From Leucobacter komagatae (GTDB taxonomy: Bacteria; Actinomycetota; Actinomycetes; Actinomycetales; Microbacteriaceae), in the NCBI RefSeq assembly GCF_006716085.1, contig NZ_VFON01000001.1:2418001-2482000 (forward strand): a DNA stretch of 64,000 bases. The letters are read 5' to 3'. Positions within the stretch are counted from its first letter, which is position 1, and each line of letters opens with the position of its first letter. Positions 58,301 to 64,000 of this stretch are shown one piece after another. Made by a program: the position numbers and the translations under genes. The notes below the pieces were generated by a model. The model was not told the DNA's origin. It saw only the letters and a program-made list of their open reading frames with translations, and searched no databases.

Positions 58301-60450
58301 ACGAAGGGGAGCCCGTGCTCTCCGGTGTGACTGTCGAACTCATTCAGGGCGGTAAGGTCATCGCGACGACGAAGACCGACGCCGACGGACGCTACCTCTT
58401 CGACGAGTTGCCCGCGGGTGAGTACCAGGTGAAGTTCACGCTGACGGAGGAGCAGCAGAAGCTCTACACCTTCACGACGCAGAACTCGGGCAAGGATGGC
58501 GCAGCCGACTCCGATGCTGATCGCGAGACCGGCCTCACCACGAAGATCGTGCTCGGCGACTCGAACACGAACCTCACCAAGAGCTACGATCACGGCAAGG
58601 TGAAGGCGACTGAGGGCATCGACCCGACGTGGGACGCCGGCGTCGTGCTGAAGAGCTACGCGATCGGCGACTACACCTGGATCGATGAGAACAACAACGG
58701 CGTTCAGGACGAGGGCGAAGAGATCCTCCCAGGCGTCACCGTTGAGCTCATCAAGGACGGCAAGGTCATCGATTCGAAGGTCACCGACAAGAACGGCCTG
58801 TACCGTTTCGACGACCTGCCTGCCGGCGAGTACCAGGTGAAGTTCACTCTCACGAAGGAGCAGCAGAAGGAATTCCGCTTCACCGAGCAGACTGCTGGAT
58901 CGGACGACGCGCTCGACTCGAACGCGAACCCCGAGACTGGACTCACCACGACCATCGTGCTCGGCGACTCGAACAAGAACCTGACGAAGGATCCGAAGTT
59001 CGGCGAGCTGAAGGCCACCGAGGGTATCGACCCCACGTGGGACGCGGGCGTGATTCGCAAGACCTACGCCATCGGTGACTACACCTGGATCGACGCGAAC
59101 CGCGACGGTATTCAGGACGCCGATGAGGAGATCCTCGCTGGCGTGACCGTCGAGCTCATCAAGGACGGGGAAGTCGTCAAGACGACCACGACCGACGAGA
59201 ACGGCCGCTACGTCTTCGACGGACTCAAGACTGGTGAGTACCAGGTGAAGTTCACGCTCACTCCCGAGCAGCAGAAGATCTACACCTTCACCGACCTCGC
59301 AGCCGGCGAGGATGACGGGGCGGACTCAAACGCTGAGCGCGGAACGGGCCTCACGACGACGATCGTGCTCGGCGACGACAACGCGAACCTCACCAAGAAG
59401 TACGACTACGCAGAGCTCGACGCGACAGAAGGAATCGATCCCACCTGGGACGCCGGCGTCGTGTTGAAGACCTACGCGATCGGTGACTTCACGTGGATCG
59501 ACGCGAACCGCGACGGTATCCAGGATGCCGATGAGGAGATCCTCGCAGGTGTGACCGTTGAGCTCATGAAGGACGGGGAAGTCGTCAAGACGACCACGAC
59601 CGACGAGACCGGACACTACATGTTCGACAACCTCTACGCAGGTGAGTACGAGGTGAAGTTCACGCTGACCGACGAGCAGAAGAAGGTGTACACCTTCACC
59701 AGCCAGGTGATTGGTGAGAACGGCGCCGTCGACTCGAACGCCGATCGGAAGACCGGCCTCACAACGAAGATCGTGCTCGATGACTCGAACCCGGGCCTGA
59801 CGAAGGACTACCCCTTCGGCACTGTCGAGGCGACTGAGGGCATCGACCCGACGTGGGACGCCGGCGTGGTTGTGAAGACCTACGCTGTCGGCGACGTCGT
59901 CTGGATTGATGCGAACAAGAACGGCGTCCAGGACAGCTCCGAGAAGGTGCTACCTGGCGTCACCGTGGAACTCTTCCAGAACGGGAAGGTCATCGCGACG
60001 ACCACGACCGACAAGAACGGTCGCTACAAGTTCGACGACCTGAACGCTGGTGAGTACCAGGTGAAGTTCACGCTCACCAAGGAACAGCAGAAGATCTACA
60101 AGTTCACGAAGCCGACCGTCGGCTCGAATGGCGCCGTAGATTCGAACGCTCACCCCGAGACTGGCTTCACTGCCACGATCGTGCTCGGCGACGACAACTC
60201 GGATCTCACGACCGAGTACGAGTTCGGCGAGGTCAACGCGACCGAGGGCATCGACCCGACCTGGGATGCCGGTGTTGTTGTGATCGATATCCCCGCGACC
60301 GAGGTTCCGGGCGCTGAGAACCCCGGCACCCCGGGCGTGAACGAGCTGCCGAACACCGGTGGATCGCTCCCGCTCCTCGTCGGCGGCGTCGCTTCCCTGC
60401 TGCTGCTAGCGGGTGCTTCGCTCATGATCTGGCGCCGCCGGACCGCGTAA
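55384..60450 (+). CDS. large LPXTG-anchored surface protein with SdrD-B repeats
   Basis: A 1688-residue protein. An N-terminal signal peptide is present (RIFINWLAGALVALLVVGG, cleavage near APAMAA-GG). A long adhesin-like region follows with repeated isopeptide-type beta domains. A SpaA/prealbumin-like domain lies at about 860-955 (PGTYWLREDVAPGGY). Five SdrD B-like domains of 136 residues each run to about 1635 (YAIGDLTWIDTNRDGIQDEG). It ends with a sortase signal LPNTGG, a hydrophobic helix (SLPLLVGGVASLLLLAGAS) and WRRRTA. It is a wall-attached structural protein or adhesin; the ligand is unknown. GGGGGGAA precedes ATG 55384. Confidence 0.92.
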   Translation: MSEYIAPRSRARIFINWLAGALVALLVVGGFSAPAMAAGGKVTVFPASSNGQDHNGMPVMPGGDTFNFQLGYGSMDDGAVSVITLPEGVTIPAEALVVPAGNTAVKSLEMNAAGQLVITFAAKFPSDVNQGVLDLKFTVEKVEHSDVRELNWDVDGVSTSQTIIVTKPGDKPSSTNDSAEKSVENPKIKHTIVDGKVVIDESVLGTKIPYTVTVKSKQARDVVLTDTLGKHLALVEGSLKGSKVVRDENDLNPVTTSLEALPNISGESFTYGFSAEANSVYTFTYEATIADAAALAAVRDELQAAYDTVAKKEDGGDYSIKLSNGADVSGTEVKANVWITGNVAPEARPGVGEAFTKSVEPSNVDLKEQLTGGDTLAKPIDLTYTLVADLTKFADFSTNEKYKLKNNVVIKDMLPETVAWDISGKGTFLTLTDAAGDEIKLTPADALKGDVEKLIASDDYKFHYVVDGQNLFVNVGKDVKEKYTLTVKATLTQLPADAFDKNGIYIDRYLARNTANFVYGDGKYHGTHADTVVTTPKDLSGGVDDKDKFKKSATGGTLTAVAGTSVEVPYQFNVGAGVGNALTSRIIDAVDHSIFNVTEETLPQIKASITGKYDWNYPLDGDTFDLSIDKEGNLVIAPNSAFPKDARWGAAEAPMNKAWEIEFKLPTHVLKGKQTLDIKNAASYEGTDLEYTFTSSSQTKATSFGNEMEVQKRVYDAKNDAFTTNLRAETDESGKLLKDTFVYRVELMPHGTFSNMVEPVTDVLPEGVEFVGFVAPEDVKGDRVDSNSSYRVPGSNLTATFDATANTVTLEKGKLESGKTVSLFFKVKLVGAKENIGVTNLIGTSGATITPTNDYPLSLLKRDSADATKLITDKSAVFSVLAADKQTVVLSDLRVENGKIVTATGGTPVVKQPGTYWLREDVAPGGYKKSDELLEIGFKADDSAKEVVLFNDRQNYAIGDLTWIDTNRDGIQDEGEPVLSGVTVELIQGGKVIATTKTDADGRYLFDELPAGEYQVKFTLTEEQQKLYTFTTQNSGKDGAADSDADRETGLTTKIVLGDSNTNLTKSYDHGKVKATEGIDPTWDAGVVLKSYAIGDYTWIDENNNGVQDEGEEILPGVTVELIKDGKVIDSKVTDKNGLYRFDDLPAGEYQVKFTLTKEQQKEFRFTEQTAGSDDALDSNANPETGLTTTIVLGDSNKNLTKDPKFGELKATEGIDPTWDAGVIRKTYAIGDYTWIDANRDGIQDADEEILAGVTVELIKDGEVVKTTTTDENGRYVFDGLKTGEYQVKFTLTPEQQKIYTFTDLAAGEDDGADSNAERGTGLTTTIVLGDDNANLTKKYDYAELDATEGIDPTWDAGVVLKTYAIGDFTWIDANRDGIQDADEEILAGVTVELMKDGEVVKTTTTDETGHYMFDNLYAGEYEVKFTLTDEQKKVYTFTSQVIGENGAVDSNADRKTGLTTKIVLDDSNPGLTKDYPFGTVEATEGIDPTWDAGVVVKTYAVGDVVWIDANKNGVQDSSEKVLPGVTVELFQNGKVIATTTTDKNGRYKFDDLNAGEYQVKFTLTKEQQKIYKFTKPTVGSNGAVDSNAHPETGFTATIVLGDDNSDLTTEYEFGEVNATEGIDPTWDAGVVVIDIPATEVPGAENPGTPGVNELPNTGGSLPLLVGGVASLLLLAGASLMIWRRRTA
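58249..60288 (+). repeat. five tandem 408-bp repeats (SdrD-B domains)
   Basis: Units start at 58249, 58657, 59065, 59473 and 59881, each exactly 408 bp apart. All encode Y-A-x-GD-x-x-WID followed by GVTVEL, EYQVKFTL (EYEVKFTL in unit 4) and ATEGIDPTWDAGV. DNA similarity is high, so unequal crossing-over or copy-number change is likely. Confidence 0.95.
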
Positions 60451-60469
60451 TCACCTAGCGCGCCGCGCT

Positions 60470-60509
60470 CAAGGGGCCCAACCTGGCACTCGCCGGGTTG
60501 GGCCCCTTG
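60470..60509 (+). terminator. terminator after surface-protein gene
   Basis: Perfect 14-bp stem CAAGGGGCCCAACC/GGTTGGGCCCCTTG (60470-60483, 60496-60509) with a 12-nt loop. There is no long T-run. Confidence 0.85.
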
Positions 60510-60588
60510 CCGTTGGCGGTGCAGGCCGCGGGTTCGCGCGGCCTGCGGGTAGGCCTCCCGTGTCGGACGCGGGGAATAGTGTGGTGGC

Positions 60589-61248
60589 ATGGCAAGACGA
60601 CAGGCAGCAGACACTCCCCGGATCGAGCAGCTCGTGCTTCGCGACCTCACCCCCGGTGACGCGACAGGGCTCGTCGCCGGCGCGGACCTCGATGGGCTGA
60701 GGTTCGAGGGCGCGCGCATCGATGGGCCACTCGGCGGCGCGACGTTTCTTGAGTGCGAGCTGATCGAGTTCGCGGGGGATCGCGTGGAGCTTCGCGGCGC
60801 CAGCGTGCTTGAATCGCGGGTGCTGCGACTTGCCGCCCCGGTCGTATCGGCCCCCGGGAGTTCGTGGCGCGACGCCGAGCTCATCGAATCGCGCGTCGGG
60901 GCCCTCGATATGAGCAACGCCGAAGTGCGACGCCTCGTCGTCGAGGGGTCAAAGATTGGGTGGATCAACCTGCGCGGCTCGGTCGTGCAAGACGTTGTCT
61001 TTCGGCACTGCGCGTTTGAAGAGGTCGACCTCGGCATGGCGAAGACCGCGCGGGTTGCCTTCGAAGGTTGTACGACAGACAAGCTCACCCTCACGCAGCG
61101 AACGGGGGCGGCGCTCGACCTGCGCGGGCTCGAGTTCCGGGCGCTTGAGGGCTTCGAAGGGCTCCGGGGTGCGATCCTGTCTCCTGAGCAGGTGGCCCTC
61201 ATGGCCGAGACCTTCGCGGGGCACTTCGGGGTGAGCGTGCGCGAATAA
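60589..61248 (+). CDS. pentapeptide-repeat-like protein
   Basis: A 219-residue protein with alternating A/L-x-x-L/F-x patterns over residues 25-190 (ADLDGLRFEGARIDGPLGGA, LDMSNAEV, VDLGMAKT, LDLRGLEFRALEGFEG). The pattern suggests a right-handed beta-helix. Members of this large family have diverse, often unknown roles; some mimic DNA and protect gyrase, but nothing here shows that. The ATG is at 60589. Confidence 0.75.
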   Translation: MARRQAADTPRIEQLVLRDLTPGDATGLVAGADLDGLRFEGARIDGPLGGATFLECELIEFAGDRVELRGASVLESRVLRLAAPVVSAPGSSWRDAELIESRVGALDMSNAEVRRLVVEGSKIGWINLRGSVVQDVVFRHCAFEEVDLGMAKTARVAFEGCTTDKLTLTQRTGAALDLRGLEFRALEGFEGLRGAILSPEQVALMAETFAGHFGVSVRE

Positions 61249-61313
61249 GAGATAGGGGTGGCCAGCCGCGGAAGTCGGGAATAGCCTCAATGCAACATTG
61301 GTTGTGGTCAACT

Positions 61314-61332
61314 GATACCCCCTAGGGGTATC
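61314..61332. promoter_or_regulatory. CsoR-like copper operator
   Basis: GATACCCCCTAGGGGTATC, arms GATACCCC/GGGGTATC around CTA, matches the known CsoR-type operator pattern TACCCCNNNGGGGTA. It sits 41 nt before the P1B ATPase start. No csoR gene is in the window. Confidence 0.8.
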
Positions 61333-61372
61333 GTAAACAGTGACCCAGATGCAATGCGAGGGGAACCCCACC

Positions 61373-63481
61373 ATGAACAACCACGGAAACCACGGCGCGC
61401 ACGACCAGCCCGCTGACCACAGCGCCCACCAAGAGCACGAAGACCATCAGGGCCACGGCGGCCATCAGGGCCACGGCGGCCATCAGGGTCACGGCGGCCA
61501 TGAGGGCCATGTCGCCGAGTACCGGCGCATGTTCTGGATCATGCTGGTGCTCGCGATCCCGACGGTGCTGCTCTCCGGCATGTTCTCGTCGATCGTCGGT
61601 TACCAGCTCCCCGACGTGCCCGGGTTGAAGTGGGTCTCGCCCGTTCTCGGCACGGTCATGTACGTCTGGGGCGGCCGGCCCTTCCTCGTCGGCGCCGTAG
61701 ACGAGATCAAGGCCCGCAAGCCGGGCATGATGCTGCTGATCGCGCTCGCGATCACCGTGGCCTTCCTCGCGTCCTGGGCGGCGAGCCTCGGCCTCGTGCA
61801 CCACGAGCTCGACTTCTGGTGGGAGCTCGCGCTGCTCGTCGTAATCATGCTGCTTGGGCACTGGATCGAGATGCGATCGCTCGCGCAGACCACCTCGGCG
61901 CTCGATTCCCTGGCCGCGCTGCTGCCAGACGAGGCCGAGCGGGTCGAAGGCGGCGAGATCGTGAAGGTTTCACCGAGCGCGCTCCGCGTCGGCGACGTCG
62001 TTATCGTGCGGCCCGGCGGCAGCGTCCCCGCAGACGGTCGCGTTGTCGACGGCCGCGCGTCGTTCGACGAGTCGATGGTGACGGGCGAATCCCGCACTGT
62101 CGGTCGCGGGGTCGGCGAGCCAGTCTCGGCCGGCACCGTTGCGACCGATTCGGGGGTGCGCATCGAGGTTACGGCGATCGGCGACGATACCGCCCTCGCG
62201 GGCATTCAGCGCCTCGTCGCAGAGGCCCAGAACTCGTCCTCGCGCGCGCAGCGCCTCGCTGACACCGCGGCGGGCTGGCTCTTCTGGTTCGCACTTGCGG
62301 CCGCCGTCGTGACGGCGATCGTGTGGACGCTGGTTGGGAACCCCGACGACGCCGTCGTGCGCACGATCACCGTGCTCGTGATCGCCTGCCCCCACGCGCT
62401 CGGCCTCGCGATCCCGCTCGTTGTCTCGATCGCCACTGAGCGGTCTGCGCGCGCCGGTATTCTCGTGAAGGATCGTCTCGCGCTCGAGAGCATGCGCCTC
62501 GTCGACGCCGTGCTGTTCGACAAGACCGGAACGCTCACGAAGGGCGAGCCGACGGTCACCCACGTTGAGGCGGTCGGTGACCTCTCGGAGGATCGTGTGC
62601 TCGCGCTCGCGGCCGCCGCCGAGCAGGACAGCGAGCACCCGCTCGCGCAGGCGATCGTTCGCGCCGCGAGCGATCGCGGCCTTGAGGTGCCGGCCGCTGC
62701 CGACTTCGCGTCGTCCCCCGCTGTCGGCGTCACGGCCCAGGTCGAGGGCGCGACAGTTCGCGTCGGTGGGCCGTACATGCTTGAGGAGGAGGGGGCGACC
62801 GAGCTCGCCGTCTCGTCAGACTGGCGCGACCGCGGCGCGATCATCCTGCACGTGCTGCGTGACGGCGCGGTGATCGGGGCCCTCGCGCTGAGCGACGAGG
62901 TTCGGCCGGAGTCGCACGACGCGGTGCGGGCGCTGCACAGGCTGGGCGTCGAAATTGTCATGATCACGGGTGACGCCGAGGCGGTCGCGAAGACCGTCGC
63001 GACCGAGCTTGGCATCGACCGCGTGCTCGCGGGCGTGCGGCCCGAGGACAAGGCTGCCGAGGTGTTGAAGCTCCAGCAGGGCGGTCGTCGGGTCGCAATG
63101 GTTGGTGACGGCGTGAACGACGCGCCGGCGCTCGCACAGGCAGACGTGGGGCTCGCGATTGGCGCGGGCACCGACGTTGCGATCGCCTCGGCGGGGGTGA
63201 TCCTCGCGAGCGATGACCCGCGCTCGGTGGTCTCCGTGATCGAGCTGTCGAAGGCGACCTACCGGAAGATGCGGCAGAATCTGTGGTGGGCCGCCGGCTA
63301 CAACCTCATTTCGGTGCCGCTCGCTGCCGGCGTGCTCGCGCCAATCGGGTTCGTGCTGCCGATGTCTGTCGGCGCGATCCTCATGTCGCTGTCGACCGTT
63401 GTGGTTGCGCTGAACGCGCAGCTGCTCCGCCGGCTCGACCTGCGGCCCGAGGTGACGACGCGCAACGTGCTCCAGGGCTGA
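61373..63481 (+). CDS. P1B-type heavy-metal-transporting ATPase (copper)
   Basis: A 702-residue P1B pump. It has a His-rich N-terminus with three identical HQGHGG units (residues about 25-42). The A domain reads DESMVTGESRTV, the membrane metal site is CPH (VIACPHALGLAIP) instead of CPC, and then come DKTGTLTKGEP and GDGVNDAPALAQADVG. The CPH/His-rich pattern is that of CopB-type (P1B-3) copper or silver pumps. ATG 61373 is preferred; GTG 61340 and ATG 61349 upstream are possible. A CsoR-like operator precedes it. Confidence 0.92.
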   Translation: MNNHGNHGAHDQPADHSAHQEHEDHQGHGGHQGHGGHQGHGGHEGHVAEYRRMFWIMLVLAIPTVLLSGMFSSIVGYQLPDVPGLKWVSPVLGTVMYVWGGRPFLVGAVDEIKARKPGMMLLIALAITVAFLASWAASLGLVHHELDFWWELALLVVIMLLGHWIEMRSLAQTTSALDSLAALLPDEAERVEGGEIVKVSPSALRVGDVVIVRPGGSVPADGRVVDGRASFDESMVTGESRTVGRGVGEPVSAGTVATDSGVRIEVTAIGDDTALAGIQRLVAEAQNSSSRAQRLADTAAGWLFWFALAAAVVTAIVWTLVGNPDDAVVRTITVLVIACPHALGLAIPLVVSIATERSARAGILVKDRLALESMRLVDAVLFDKTGTLTKGEPTVTHVEAVGDLSEDRVLALAAAAEQDSEHPLAQAIVRAASDRGLEVPAAADFASSPAVGVTAQVEGATVRVGGPYMLEEEGATELAVSSDWRDRGAIILHVLRDGAVIGALALSDEVRPESHDAVRALHRLGVEIVMITGDAEAVAKTVATELGIDRVLAGVRPEDKAAEVLKLQQGGRRVAMVGDGVNDAPALAQADVGLAIGAGTDVAIASAGVILASDDPRSVVSVIELSKATYRKMRQNLWWAAGYNLISVPLAAGVLAPIGFVLPMSVGAILMSLSTVVVALNAQLLRRLDLRPEVTTRNVLQG
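61445..61498 (+). repeat. three 18-bp tandem repeats in the copper ATPase gene
   Basis: Three consecutive near-identical 18-bp units, each encoding HQGHGG, in the His-rich metal-binding N-terminus. Confidence 0.9.
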
Positions 63482-63484
63482 CAG

Positions 63485-63522
63485 GCGCATGTGCCACCGG
63501 GTAGTCTCGGTGGCACATGCGC
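63485..63522 (+). terminator. terminator after copper ATPase
   Basis: Perfect 14-bp stem GCGCATGTGCCACC/GGTGGCACATGCGC (63485-63498, 63509-63522) with a 10-nt loop, immediately after the stop codon. Confidence 0.85.
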
Positions 63523-63582
63523 TCAGCGCGTTCGAGAGGATGGGGGTCCTCCGAGCGCGCGTCAGAGAAGGGGGAGAGTCCG

Positions 63583-64000
63583 GTGGATCTCGGAGATAGC
63601 CGGCAGCATGTCGGGGTGTCCGACAGGCTCACGTTCCAGTTGTACGCGGCATCGCGCGCGATGGTTGGTGCGTATCGGCGCGAGCTGCAGGCGTTCAACC
63701 TCACCTATACGCAGTACCTGACGCTGCAGGCCATCTGGGGCGGCGACGGCAGGCCCGTCACCGAGCTGTGTGAGCAGCTCGAGCTCGACTCGGGCACAGT
63801 CTCGCCGCTGCTCGCGAGGCTTGAGCAGGGCGGCTTCATCTCGCGTGAGCGCGCCGGGGTTGACGGGCGGCAGGTGCGCGTCTTCTGTACTGAGCAGGGG
63901 TGGGGTCTGCGCGACCAGCTGGCGAACGTGCCGGGCGGAACCCGCGGGGTCGACGGCCTGAGCGACGATGAGCTCCAGAACCTGAGCTCTCTCCTCGACA
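63583..64000 (+). CDS. MarR-family transcriptional regulator, OhrR-like (partial)
   Basis: The frame runs from GTG 63583 (AGGGGGAG 6-13 nt upstream) to the window edge. It reads LTFQLYAASRAMVGAYRREL, LTYTQYLTLQAIW and LELDSGTVSPLLARLEQGG (winged-helix recognition region), then GVDGRQVRVF. It resembles OhrR peroxide sensors, but the sensing Cys of the LCFALY motif is replaced by Thr. An in-frame ATG at 63517 lies in the terminator hairpin and is less likely. The C-terminus is missing. Confidence 0.8.
   Translation, partial: MDLGDSRQHVGVSDRLTFQLYAASRAMVGAYRRELQAFNLTYTQYLTLQAIWGGDGRPVTELCEQLELDSGTVSPLLARLEQGGFISRERAGVDGRQVRVFCTEQGWGLRDQLANVPGGTRGVDGLSDDELQNLSSLLD

Noticed and set aside
58249-60288. 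CRISPR array
   Set aside because: The repeats are long, coding and without unique spacers; no cas genes are present.
63517-63583. Longer MarR start at ATG 63517
   Set aside because: It lies within the right arm of a terminator hairpin, and GTG 63583 has a clear ribosome site.

Overview
The window is high-GC chromosomal DNA from an actinobacterium and spans the replication origin. The gene order yidD-rnpA-rpmH-dnaA-dnaN-recF-DUF721-gyrB-gyrA-DUF3566-tRNA-Ile-tRNA-Ala, with ParAB/parS, mycothiol-type genes and the crgA-srtE-pabA-pknB-pknA-pbpA-rodA-pstP-fhaB-fhaA block, is the classical actinobacterial origin neighbourhood. The short CrgA, the class E sortase and the SdrD-B surface protein point to Microbacteriaceae, possibly a Leucobacter-like genus. 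The genus is inference; no rRNA is present.

Layout. (1) 1-8.2 kb: ssb (partial) and rpsF; a MshA-like glycosyltransferase, inositol-3-phosphate synthase and a MshB-like deacetylase (first steps of mycothiol synthesis); CCA-adding enzyme; a large DUF6049 envelope protein. (2) 8.2-15 kb: thioredoxin reductase and thioredoxin, then leftward parB-parA-rsmG-jag-yidC-yidD-rnpA-rpmH. (3) 15-25.3 kb: two-part oriC flanking dnaA, dnaN, recF, DciA-like gene, gyrB, gyrA, DUF3566 and two tRNAs. Three parS or parS-like sites lie inside genes (two in recF, one near-match in gyrB) and one lies at the rsmG start. (4) 25.3-38.8 kb: an accessory block inserted into the otherwise conserved order. It carries a fused biotin-dependent carboxylase (frameshifted), an acyl-CoA ligase, a thiolase remnant, a TetR regulator and a valine/isobutyrate operon (mmsA, acyl-CoA dehydrogenase, mmsB), then a LysR/EamA pair, a hydrolase and a NUDIX protein. 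(5) 38.8-52.4 kb: ppiA, rhomboid protease, a second DnaA-box cluster, crgA, srtE, pabA and the Ser/Thr kinase, cell-wall elongation and FHA operon, ending at tRNA-Leu. (6) 52.6-64 kb: CtpE-like P-type ATPase, a 1688-residue LPXTG surface protein behind an attenuator-like leader, a pentapeptide-like protein, a P1B copper-type ATPase with a CsoR-like operator, and a partial MarR regulator.

How the parts work together. The core genes replicate, segregate and compact the origin (DnaA, DnaN, gyrase, ParAB). They also insert membrane proteins (YidC/YidD) and control polar growth and septation by phosphorylation (PknA/PknB/PstP/FhaA/FhaB acting on PbpA/RodA/CrgA). The accessory block looks like branched-chain acyl-CoA catabolism, with the carboxylase plausibly acting on its propionyl-CoA product.

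Most unusual signals: paired intergenic palindromes with conserved ends and compensatory stems (about 2.13-2.37 kb); DnaA boxes 24 kb away from oriC (41.0-41.1 kb); parS sites embedded in recF; a terminator-type hairpin about 20 nt upstream of the surface-protein start; and two one-base homopolymer frameshifts (carboxylase, pknB) that are either real mutations or assembly errors.
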